The notes under the pieces were generated by a model that was not told the origin of the DNA, made no database searches, and worked only from the letters and a program-made list of their open reading frames with translations. This document shows, piece after piece, positions 1 through 6,970 of a DNA stretch of 49,789 bases. The DNA is taken from NCBI GenBank assembly GCA_944380185.1, contig CALWGV010000040.1, positions 1 through 49,789 of the forward strand, in the 5' to 3' direction. The stretch comes from an uncultured Lachnospiraceae bacterium (GTDB taxonomy: Bacteria > Bacillota > Clostridia > Lachnospirales > Lachnospiraceae). Made by a program: the position numbers and the translations under genes. Positions within the stretch are counted from its first letter, which is position 1, and each line of letters starts with the position of its first letter.

Positions 1-478
1 TGTCATCGTTGGTCTTCAGGCCGCCGATGGTACCCATGGTGATGGTCTTGATGCTGACCGCATAGTAAGGGCCGTCTCCGATGGGGATCAGGGTCGTCTG
101 GCCCAGATCCTCGTCCACGCCGTTTGCACACATCTCGTTGTAACCCTCCACCTGAGCTACCAGAGTGTCTGCATCCATGCCGGTGATCTCAGCCAGCTTC
201 TCCAGAATATCCGCCTTGTAGACATTCACATTGTCCACCCGGTCATTGTCCTCAATGAACTGGATGCCGTTTTCAAAGCCCTCGGCAGTAAAGATCGAGA
301 AGATCTCGCCGGTTCTCTCCATGGCATCGGCAAAAGCGATGGAACGGGGACCATAGAGGGCGTTGACATTGAGAATACAGGTGCCCTCGCCATCCACTAC
401 AAAGTAAACGGAGGCCAGGGCGAGCCGAAGCTTGACGCGGTGCGCCAGGTTCCCTTCGAAGATCCGAAGCTTTTCCAA
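1..478 (-). pseudogene. 5'-truncated FAD flavoprotein (fumarate/urocanate reductase-like) fragment
   Basis: The minus strand encodes an open frame that runs off the left edge. It matches the C-terminal half of fumarate reductase-type flavoproteins: a segment ending VYFVVDGEG, a region aligning with the capping domain of the intact flavoprotein at 31906-33378 (LEKLAEITGMDADTL), then PYYAV and GTIGGL near the substrate site. The N-terminal FAD-binding GxGxxG half is absent. An in-frame TAA lies at 491-493, only 13 bases upstream, and there is no ATG or SD; the only nearby alternative start is a TTG at 478. It sits directly behind the BASS carrier stop, so it would be the second gene of the T-box operon. 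I read it as a decayed or 5'-deleted gene. A programmed start on TTG is possible but unlikely. Confidence 0.6.
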
Positions 479-496
479 TCCTGATAACCGTTAGGC

Positions 497-1450
497 TCAG
501 TCCGCCTTCTGCTCCTTATCGGACCAGCGCCTGTAAATATTGGCCAGGATTGCGCCGGAAATATTATGCCACACGGAGAACACAGCCCCCGGCACCGTGG
601 CCATCGCCAGGTCGGGAAAGGCCGTGCCGGCCAGGGAGGTCGCCAGGCCTGAATTCTGCATCCCTACTTCGATGGACAGAGCCTTTGTCTTCGCCACATT
701 CAGGTGCAGCAGCTTTCCCACGGCAAAGCCGCCGGCATAGCCCAGCAGATTATGAAGAATTACAACGGCAAAGACAACGAAGCCGGTGGACATAATCTTA
801 TCCGCATTGTGGGACACCACGGATGCCACAATCAGGCAGATCGCAATAACAGAAATGCAGGGCAGTATTTTCACCAGCTTCTGGGTAAAGCCGCCGAACA
901 GTTTATTGATCAGAAAGCCCAGGCCAATGGGCACAATCACCACCTGCACAATGGAAACAAACATACTGACCATATCCACCGTCACCGTGGTCCGCAGCAG
1001 CAGATACGTGATGGCCGGCGTCAGGAAAGGGGCCAGCAGCGTATTTACGCTGGTCATCCCCACCGAAAGAGCCACATCTCCGTTAGACAGATAAGTAATT
1101 ACGTTGCTGGAAGTGCCGCCGGGGCAGGTTCCCACTAAAACTACGCCGGCAAGCAGCGCCGGATCCAGCTGAAACAGCTTTCCCAGCAGCCAGGCCAGCA
1201 GCGGCATGATGCTGAACTGAGAAATGCAGCCAATGATAATATCCTTAGGCCGGGTAAAAAGCAGCCGGAAATCCTCCAGCTTCAGCGTCAGACCCATACC
1301 GAACATCACGATCATCAGCAGATAATTGACCCAGGAGGTTTCCACCCACAGGCAGGTGTTCGGGGCAAACAGGGCCAGCGCAGCCACTGCAAGCACAATC
1401 ACCGCCATATACGTCCCAAAAAAATCGCTGATCTTTTCCAATACCTTCAT
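497..1450 (-). CDS. BASS-family (bile acid:sodium symporter-like) transporter
   Basis: A 317-residue polytopic membrane protein with about nine to ten hydrophobic segments. The segment order and the GTCPGGTSSN and EVGMQNSGLA motifs are typical of the BASS superfamily, which carries organic anions such as bile acids, ketopantoate, pyruvate and other 2-keto acids using a cation gradient. Length is normal for the bacterial family. The ATG at 1450 follows an SD (GGAGGAAGAG). The only leader upstream is a T-box with its own promoter, so expression should rise when one aminoacyl-tRNA is uncharged. That regulation points to an amino acid or its 2-keto acid as cargo rather than bile acid; this is inference. 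The family call is firm and the substrate unknown. Confidence 0.85.
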   Translation of the reverse strand: MKVLEKISDFFGTYMAVIVLAVAALALFAPNTCLWVETSWVNYLLMIVMFGMGLTLKLEDFRLLFTRPKDIIIGCISQFSIMPLLAWLLGKLFQLDPALLAGVVLVGTCPGGTSSNVITYLSNGDVALSVGMTSVNTLLAPFLTPAITYLLLRTTVTVDMVSMFVSIVQVVIVPIGLGFLINKLFGGFTQKLVKILPCISVIAICLIVASVVSHNADKIMSTGFVVFAVVILHNLLGYAGGFAVGKLLHLNVAKTKALSIEVGMQNSGLATSLAGTAFPDLAMATVPGAVFSVWHNISGAILANIYRRWSDKEQKAD

Positions 1451-1528
1451 ACTCTCTTCCTCCGTTGGATAAAATAAGACGCAGACATCCTTTTCCCTGA
1501 TGCAGATAAGCAGATAGGGGAATCACAC

Positions 1529-1564
1529 AAAAAAGCCCCTGCCTCATTTAAGAGACAAAGGGCT
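1529..1564 (-). terminator. T-box regulated intrinsic terminator
   Basis: On the minus strand an AGCCC...GGGCT hairpin extends through GTCTC/GAGGC with a short ATTTAA-type loop, followed by a run of six T. It directly follows the T-box core and lies 79 bases before the transporter start, where a read-through decision would be made. Confidence 0.88.
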
Positions 1565-1803
1565 TCTATTCCTCTGCGGTACCACTCTTATTGCCGTTAA
1601 AAACGACCGCTCACTCACATATCTTACAATATGGGATAGGGTAACGGCTATCAGCCGTCCAGGCTTACTGGGATCGTTACGAAGATCGGTTCAGTCCGGA
1701 GACTCAGAGGGGATCTTCGCAGAATGCTTCGACTGCCTCACACCGCCCGGCAATTCTCTGATTCCTGCCTTCCTGCTACTCTTCCTCGTCAGCGTCATGT
1801 CTG
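1529..1803 (-). promoter_or_regulatory. T-box riboswitch (tRNA-sensing leader) of the BASS transporter
   Basis: Read on the minus strand, the leader has the T-box hallmarks in order. A stem I base has the GA-rich kink and AGAGTA motif; a distal-loop CAGAGA is followed by a GC-rich arm; a specifier bulge GAAGATCC lies at 718-711 of the 1000 block (1718-1711). The conserved antiterminator core GTGGTACCGCAG is at 1585-1574, followed by an intrinsic terminator. The upper stem-I helix GCAG/CTGC places the specifier directly after GAA. Reading GAT gives Asp; one base later, ATC gives Ile. The T-box bulge is TGGT, which pairs with tRNAs having A73. That fits tRNA-Ile and not tRNA-Asp (G73), so Ile is favoured. 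The T-box call is firm; the cognate amino acid is tentative. Confidence 0.9.
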
Positions 1804-1817
1804 TTTCTTTGTGTGCT

Positions 1818-1846
1818 ACTTTACCACGGCGAAGAATTATTGTCAA
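1818..1846 (-). promoter_or_regulatory. Sigma-A promoter of the T-box leader
   Basis: On the minus strand, TTGACA (1846-1841), a 17-base spacer and TAAAGT (1823-1818). Transcription would start near 1811, just upstream of stem I. Confidence 0.7.
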
Positions 1847-1898
1847 GGAAAAATCATTCCGTGAAGTGATGCACAAGGTTAGTTATATCCAACCCCGC

Positions 1899-1927
1899 TT
1901 GACCCCGCAGGAAAACCGCTGTATAAT
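1899..1927 (+). promoter_or_regulatory. Promoter of the G3E GTPase operon
   Basis: TTGACC, 17-base spacer, TATAAT. It lies 110 bases upstream of the first GTPase and diverges from the T-box promoter. No Zur-type palindrome was recognised nearby. Confidence 0.7.
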
Positions 1928-2037
1928 TAATTCCGCGCAAAAGCACACATATCAGCCGTTTCGGCTCCGCCGCCGATGAACGCGGACGGGCGCCGCAGTG
2001 ATAGACATCATTTTATTCCAGACGAGGAGGAAGAACC

Positions 2038-3129
2038 ATGACAAAAATTGACATAGTCTCCGGTTTTCTGGGGGCAGGAAAAACCACTCTGATTAAAAAG
2101 CTGATCGCGGAGGCCTATACCGGTGAGAAGCTGGTACTTATTGAAAATGAATTCGGCGAAATCGGTATCGACGGCGGCTTCTTAAAGGACGCCGGTATCC
2201 AGATCACCGAGATGAATTCCGGCTGCATCTGCTGCTCTTTGGTAGGCGATTTCGGAGCGGCCTTAAAGAAGGTGCTGGACCAGTTTCACCCTGACCGCAT
2301 CCTGATCGAGCCCTCCGGCGTAGGCAAACTCTCCGACGTGATCCGTGCCGTCCAGGGCGTGCAGGAGGAGGCCCCCCTGGAGCTAAACAGCTTTGTCACC
2401 GTGGTGGATGCCACCAAGTGCAAACTTTATATGAAGAACTTCGGCGAGTTTTTCAACAACCAGGTAGAAAGTGCCGGTGCCATCATCCTGAGCCGTACGC
2501 AGAAGCTCTCCCAGGATAAGCTTCAGGCCTGTGTGGATATGCTGCGGGAGCATAACCCGAAAGCCCCCATTATCACTACTCCCTGGGATCAGCTGAGCGG
2601 AGCTCAGATCCGCCAGGCTATGGAACAGGATCAGGATCTGGCTGCCGAACTTCTCAAGGAACTGCACGAGAGCCATGACGATGAGCATGAGCATCACCAT
2701 CATGACGACGAGTGCGGCTGTGAGCATGAGCATCATCACCACCATGACGACGAGTGCGGCTGCGAGCATGAGCATCATCACCACCATGACGATGAATGCG
2801 GCTGCGAGCATGACCATGAGCACCATCACCATCATGGCCATCATCACGCCGATGAAGTCTTTACCAGCTGGGGTGTGGAGACCCCTCATCAGTATGAGAA
2901 AGCTGAGCTGGAGACTATCCTCAAAGAACTCTCGGAAGGCACCGCCTACGGTACTGTCCTGCGGGCCAAAGGAATGCTGCCTACTCCTGAGGGCAGCTGG
3001 CTGTATTTCGATCTGACACCCGGTGAGTACGAGATTCGCGAAGGCAGCCCGGATTACACCGGCCGTCTCTGCGTCATCGGAGCCGATCTCAAGGAAGACG
3101 CCCTGAGAGAAGCTTTCCATCTGGCTTAA
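2038..3129 (+). CDS. G3E (CobW/COG0523) GTPase with Cys/His-rich metal-binding repeats
   Basis: A 363-residue GTPase of the G3E family, whose members insert metals or act as metal chaperones (CobW, YeiR/ZNG1-like, HypB and UreG relatives). The Walker A GFLGAGKTT is at residues 8-16, the family metal motif GCICC at about 62-66 and a Walker B-like IEPSG at about 94-98. A CobW C-terminal domain follows a linker at about 215-275. That linker is extremely His/Asp/Glu-rich and holds three 14-residue repeats with CGC cores. Start ATG has the SD GAGGAGGAAG. The next gene, 24 bases on, is a second G3E-type protein, so the two probably work on the same metal (zinc or another late transition metal). The exact metal and client cannot be read from sequence. 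Confidence 0.88.
   Translation: MTKIDIVSGFLGAGKTTLIKKLIAEAYTGEKLVLIENEFGEIGIDGGFLKDAGIQITEMNSGCICCSLVGDFGAALKKVLDQFHPDRILIEPSGVGKLSDVIRAVQGVQEEAPLELNSFVTVVDATKCKLYMKNFGEFFNNQVESAGAIILSRTQKLSQDKLQACVDMLREHNPKAPIITTPWDQLSGAQIRQAMEQDQDLAAELLKELHESHDDEHEHHHHDDECGCEHEHHHHHDDECGCEHEHHHHHDDECGCEHDHEHHHHHGHHHADEVFTSWGVETPHQYEKAELETILKELSEGTAYGTVLRAKGMLPTPEGSWLYFDLTPGEYEIREGSPDYTGRLCVIGADLKEDALREAFHLA
2701..2826 (+). repeat. Three 42-bp in-frame repeats encoding a Cys/His metal-binding tail
   Basis: Near-identical units start at 2701, 2743 and 2785, each coding HDDECGCEHEHHHH or a one-residue variant. Each unit adds a CGC pair plus a His cluster. Differences are mostly silent third-base changes, showing the repeat is under protein-level selection or arose recently. 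Confidence 0.92.
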
Positions 3130-3153
3130 ACCATAGGGAAAGGAAAAGCTGAT

Positions 3154-4101
3154 ATGCAAAATACAGGCATCCCCATCTATCTGATCAACGGTTTCCTGGA
3201 GGGCGGCAAGACGGAGTTTATCCGTTTTACTATGCAGCAGGAGTATTTCAACGACGGAGAAAAAACTCTTCTCGTTGTCTGTGAGGAAGGCGAGGAGGAA
3301 TATGAACCCGCTCTGCTGGCCAAACTTCACACCGTCATGGTCACACTGGATGCAGAAAATGAACTAACCCCTGAATTTCTGCGGGAAATGAAGAAAAAAT
3401 ACCGGCCCGACAGAGTCATCATCGAATACAACGGCATGTGGCGCATGGGCACCTTGACCGAGATGAAGCTGCCGGCAGGCTATGAGCTGTATCAAATCAT
3501 CTCCATTTTCGACGCCTCCACCTTCCAGCTGTACTTAAACAACATGAAGTCTCTGGTGGTAGATATGGTGTCCCTGGCCGATATGATCGTCTTTAACCGC
3601 TGCACCGCCGATATGCCTTTGTCTATGTTTAAGCGCAGCATTCGGGCGGTCAACCGGGCCGGTGAAGTGATCTTTGAGGACGGGAAAGGCGAACTGGTCC
3701 AGTTTGAAGAAGAGCTTCCCTACGACATAGATGCTCCGATTATCGAGATCAGCGAAGATGATTTTGGCATCTGGTATGTAGATGCCCTGGACAATCCCGA
3801 CCGCTACGACGGCAAAACCGTCCGCTTCAAGGCGCGGACCCTGCGCACCCCAGCCTTCCCCAAGGGCAGTTTTCTGCCCGGACGCAACGCCATGACCTGC
3901 TGCGCTGACGATGTGGCTTTTATCGGTTTTCTGTGCTACTATGACCGCGCCAGTGAAATCAAGAGCCGCCAGTGGGTGACAGTCACCGCCAGACTTCGCT
4001 GGCAGTATTGCGAGGCCTACCAGGACGAAGGCCCCGTATTGTATGCCGCCTCCGTGGAAGACGCTCAGCCGCCCAAAGAAGATCTGGTGTATTTTAACTG
4101 A
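3154..4101 (+). CDS. G3E-like GTPase fused to a YcgQ/DUF1980-like C-terminal domain
   Basis: A 315-residue protein. The N-terminal half has a P-loop GFLEGGKTEF (about residues 13-22) and G3E-like strands, but the CxCC metal motif is replaced by the acidic CEEGEEEYEP. The C-terminal third (about 215-310) has VRFKARTLR, NAMTCCADDVAFIGFLC and a following VTVTARLRW. This resembles the C-terminal part of YcgQ/DUF1980 (TIGR03943) proteins, which are normally partnered with a YcgR-type permease. It probably forms an operon with the preceding GTPase (24-base gap, SD GGGAAAGGAAAAG). A role in metal handling at the membrane is inferred; GTP hydrolysis is not guaranteed because the G3E motifs are modified. 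No permease gene is adjacent. Confidence 0.75.
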   Translation: MQNTGIPIYLINGFLEGGKTEFIRFTMQQEYFNDGEKTLLVVCEEGEEEYEPALLAKLHTVMVTLDAENELTPEFLREMKKKYRPDRVIIEYNGMWRMGTLTEMKLPAGYELYQIISIFDASTFQLYLNNMKSLVVDMVSLADMIVFNRCTADMPLSMFKRSIRAVNRAGEVIFEDGKGELVQFEEELPYDIDAPIIEISEDDFGIWYVDALDNPDRYDGKTVRFKARTLRTPAFPKGSFLPGRNAMTCCADDVAFIGFLCYYDRASEIKSRQWVTVTARLRWQYCEAYQDEGPVLYAASVEDAQPPKEDLVYFN

Positions 4102-4143
4102 AACCGCCAGCACCTGTTGCCTGAGACAGAAGATTATTATAAT

Positions 4144-4171
4144 GGAGGAGCCGAAATCATCCGGCTCCTCC
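4144..4171. terminator. Bidirectional terminator between convergent operons
   Basis: A perfect 10-bp hairpin, GGAGGAGCCG/CGGCTCCTCC with an 8-base loop, between the G3E operon (plus) and the yjiG-like gene (minus). T-rich but interrupted runs follow on both strands. Confidence 0.75.
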
Positions 4172-4225
4172 TAAAATTTTGCCTCCTGATATTACAAGTA
4201 ATCTAATCTGTACTCTGCATTCTAT

Positions 4226-4693
4226 TTAGGCAATAAGGTTCATGATCCACATAGCAATCATCGCATTCAGAATACAGACCAGCAAGCACCATTTCCAGTA
4301 TTTCTTAGGCAAGTTCGAAATTCCCAGACATCTGCTCATGTAATTCAGCTGAGCGCCCATCAGATATATCGCAGGCATCAGAATGGTCACATGCCGCATT
4401 GTCAGTACGCCGCCGGCATATAAGCTTGCCGCGACCCCGGCGCCAGATCCCATAGCCAGCCATGAACTCAGCAGTACCGTAATCGCCTCACCCGGCAGTC
4501 CGAATATTCCCATAATCGGGGAAAATATCGTCCCAATGATATCCATGATTCCCAGCACATTGATAAACTGTACTATCGTAAAGGCCATAACAATGTTGGG
4601 CATCATATTTTTGATGGAAATATCCCAGCCTTTTCTCGCACCTTCGATAAACCAATCCAAAACATTGGTTTTTTGCTCCGCCTTACTCTCCAC
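4226..4693 (-). CDS. YjiG-family membrane protein (nucleoside-recognition/SpmB-like)
   Basis: A 155-residue inner-membrane protein with about four hydrophobic segments and the LLSSWLAMGSGAGVAASLYAGG-type Gate signature (residues around 78-97) of the YjiG/SpmB family. It overlaps the preceding yjiH-like gene by 11 bases, and the two halves probably form one transporter or channel. In other bacteria YjiG/YjiH pairs sit beside amino-acid or dipeptide catabolic genes. Here they close the beta-keto acid cleavage operon, so import of the operon's substrate is the natural inference. The biochemical role of the family is not well established. Confidence 0.75.
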   Translation of the reverse strand: MESKAEQKTNVLDWFIEGARKGWDISIKNMMPNIVMAFTIVQFINVLGIMDIIGTIFSPIMGIFGLPGEAITVLLSSWLAMGSGAGVAASLYAGGVLTMRHVTILMPAIYLMGAQLNYMSRCLGISNLPKKYWKWCLLVCILNAMIAMWIMNLIA

Positions 4694-5375
4694 TGATATC
4701 CCTCCCCTTGCACTTAATATTCAGAACAATGCGTACAATATTGGCCCCGATAAATTTTCCTGCGATAATCACCAGCAGCGGGACAATGATGGGTACGGTC
4801 AGCGCATCAAAGAGCGCTGCTCCTGAACCAAAATAATTTACCATTATTCCGCTGGCGGAAAACAGCCACATGGCAAGGATGAATCTTTCCTTCTCCGTCA
4901 GCATGCCGGTCTCCCTCGCTTCTTTAATGATCATAGCTCCCGCATCCGAGCTCTGCAGACCGGTAACACAGATAAAAGCTCCGACTCCCGGCACTCCCAT
5001 GAGCGGCCGCATCAAAGGCGTGAGAAGCTGCTGTGCCGCCCGCAGGGCTCCCAACTTGTCCAATATATTGATGATGCCTAACGCAAGGATAACAGCCGGC
5101 ATCAAAGTGATCGAAAACAGGAAACCATCCATGGCTCCATTGCCGCCATTCCCCCGAAAAGTGGCCGTTTCACTGGTCATCGTTCCGAAATTTCCCGTCA
5201 ACGTGGAATAATCAAATGCAGAAGCCCAGTTTCCCATATCCGACAGAAGACCCGAAAAAAAGATCACGGCAAAGATCAGCGCAATAAATCCCCCTATTCC
5301 CACTTTTTGAGCTGTTCCCAGGGAAGATTTCTTTTCCTGATTTGTCCCCTCCAAGCTTTTTTTGTTTTCATCCAT
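4683..5375 (-). CDS. YjiH-family membrane protein (nucleoside-recognition/SpmA-like)
   Basis: A 230-residue membrane protein with a charged N-terminal tail (residues 1-20), a hydrophobic segment at about 24-45 and a Gate/nucleoside-recognition core containing GVGAFICVTGLQSSDAGAMI. About six hydrophobic segments are seen. It forms an overlapping pair with the yjiG-like gene and lies 82 bases after the beta-keto acid cleavage enzyme, on the same strand. The SD GGAAGG precedes the ATG at 5375. It probably moves the operon's substrate; direction and specificity are unknown. Confidence 0.75.
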   Translation of the reverse strand: MDENKKSLEGTNQEKKSSLGTAQKVGIGGFIALIFAVIFFSGLLSDMGNWASAFDYSTLTGNFGTMTSETATFRGNGGNGAMDGFLFSITLMPAVILALGIINILDKLGALRAAQQLLTPLMRPLMGVPGVGAFICVTGLQSSDAGAMIIKEARETGMLTEKERFILAMWLFSASGIMVNYFGSGAALFDALTVPIIVPLLVIIAGKFIGANIVRIVLNIKCKGRDISGE

Positions 5376-5457
5376 CGCCTTCCGTGATGCTCACCGCATC
5401 ACTCCCTCCTTTCTTTACTTATCTGTCAAAATCCATCCCATGGCAAAATATTGTTTT

Positions 5458-6474
5458 TTATTTGAGCGGGAGGCCAATCATCTTTCTGTACTCATTCGGC
5501 GTCGCAATCTCCCGTCCCAGGAATTTGCAGACATCGCGGAATTCGCGGAAAAGCTGCGCGTTATTCTCAATCACATCGTCCTTATGCGGATAACGGTATG
5601 TCGTGTCCTCCATACCGATACGCACGTTAAATCCCATCAGTGCGGCAAGTGTTGCCAGATAGCTGCTGGCCCTTCCTGCCGCGCAGACCTGAATCACCGC
5701 ATCCGGATCAATGTCCTTGATCCTCTGCTGCAAGTGCAGCAGACCCTCCACCATTTGCACAGGATTATTCATCGGGCTGCAGCCGGGCATAGCGGGAAGA
5801 ATTCCCCAGTGCGCAGGTCCTTCGATAATCCCCGTTTTGATTAGATATCTATTCGCATTATCGATATCCCCATCCGAATACACGGCAATTCTGGGCTTAC
5901 AGCCGTGTTCCTGGATGGCCACAGCTTTCTTTATCATTACCTGCGGCCCTTTCGTCTGCAGCATATCACCGATGTAAGTTGCCACCGTGTTTACGGTGAC
6001 TGTTTCCGTCAGCCCCAGATCCAGCATCTGCAGCATTTTTTCCCAATCGCCCGGATAGCGGGGAACAATACAGCATTCAAACATACGATCCGGATATTCT
6101 TTCTTCAGCCGTCCAATGGTAGCCTGAAATCTGTCTATGTCGATGACATTAAAGCCCTCGTCATTTCTCACATGAATATGAACGATCTGTCCTCCCGCCT
6201 CGCAGACCTCTTTTCCAGCCGTATAGATTTCATCTACCGTAATCGGCTGATTAGGATTATCACATTTGCGGAAAAACGAACCGGTCAAAGCCGTTGAAAC
6301 GACAATTTTGTCCGGAATATTCCATTTTTCCTGGACAATCACATCATCAGTCGCCACAACAGTGTGGACAAGGTCACAAATTCTGGGGCTTCCGTAAAAA
6401 ATCGTCTTTGCTCCACTTCCATACTCTTGCGTCAATCTGTCAATTACGTCCCACTTTATTTTATCCAACCTCAT
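5458..6474 (-). CDS. Beta-keto acid cleavage enzyme (BKACE/Kce family, DUF849)
   Basis: A 338-residue enzyme of the BKACE family, which transfers the acyl part of a beta-keto acid from its acetoacetate moiety to CoA: beta-keto acid plus acetyl-CoA gives acetoacetate plus an acyl-CoA. The metal ligands are visible as VHIHVR (His99, His101) and GMED (Glu289), with Arg285 preceding. The C-terminal LGREIATPNEYRKMIGLP is typical. It is longer than usual (about 275 residues) because of some 55 extra N-terminal residues, and the segment that normally reads PEIExFD is PRIAVYSD. SD GAGGAG precedes the ATG. Operon partners supply an acetoacetate CoA-transferase and a thiolase. Lysine-fermentation genes (kamA, kamDE, kdd) are absent nearby, so the substrate is probably not, or not provably, 3-keto-5-aminohexanoate. 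Confidence 0.85.
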   Translation of the reverse strand: MRLDKIKWDVIDRLTQEYGSGAKTIFYGSPRICDLVHTVVATDDVIVQEKWNIPDKIVVSTALTGSFFRKCDNPNQPITVDEIYTAGKEVCEAGGQIVHIHVRNDEGFNVIDIDRFQATIGRLKKEYPDRMFECCIVPRYPGDWEKMLQMLDLGLTETVTVNTVATYIGDMLQTKGPQVMIKKAVAIQEHGCKPRIAVYSDGDIDNANRYLIKTGIIEGPAHWGILPAMPGCSPMNNPVQMVEGLLHLQQRIKDIDPDAVIQVCAAGRASSYLATLAALMGFNVRIGMEDTTYRYPHKDDVIENNAQLFREFRDVCKFLGREIATPNEYRKMIGLPLK

Positions 6475-6498
6475 TTTTGCTCCTCCTGTGTTCTTCGC

Positions 6499-6849
6499 TC
6501 AGTTCTCGGTTTTTATTTTGATCGGACCATCCTTCTTGCTTCTGATGTCGCAATAGCGCTGATGAGCAGTCTTTAGCGCCGTAATCAGTGATTGGGTCGA
6601 CGGGGCAAAATACTGGCTCCGCACATCTTCAAGCAGCTGCGGAATTCCCACAGCCATATTGGTTCCAATGACAAGCCTCTTGAAATAATTGATTGCCGTC
6701 TCTGTCATAAAAGTGATGGAAGCATCTACAATAACCTCTGTTTTTTTATCGATCTCCAGCACCACTCCCACATATTTATTCGTTTCATAGTAGCCCGTGT
6801 TCTGCGGTGCTTTTGCATACGCAGTCACTATAATCGTATCCATCTTCAC
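6499..6849 (-). CDS. DUF3870 protein
   Basis: A small soluble protein of about 116 residues matching DUF3870 (IIVTAYAKAPQNT, then YVGVVLEID and a mid-protein FMTETA...LVIGTN core). The function of DUF3870 is not known; members often neighbour beta-keto acid cleavage or related amino-acid catabolic genes. I chose the GTG at 6849 because it lies eight bases after the SD AGGGAGG; the ATG at 6843 is an alternative. It sits 24 bases upstream of the BKACE gene and 121 bases after the thiolase, in the same transcription unit. An accessory or regulatory role in the pathway is a guess. Confidence 0.75.
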   Translation of the reverse strand: MKMDTIIVTAYAKAPQNTGYYETNKYVGVVLEIDKKTEVIVDASITFMTETAINYFKRLVIGTNMAVGIPQLLEDVRSQYFAPSTQSLITALKTAHQRYCDIRSKKDGPIKIKTEN

Positions 6850-6970
6850 CAGATATACCTCCCTTGTCCTTAATATTTTCCGGGGAGTCACCCTGCCTGT
6901 CTATGAGATTTTAAGACAGGCCTCTATGACTCTTTAAATATACTGCTTCTCTTTTTTGATTCTTCTTGTG

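Noticed and set aside
2701-2826. CRISPR-like array
   Set aside because: The regularly spaced 42-bp units are in-frame protein repeats without unique spacers.
2383-3330. A 315-codon minus-strand frame with Met/Val-rich repeats
   Set aside because: It is the reverse complement of the His-rich GTPase repeats and runs across two real genes.
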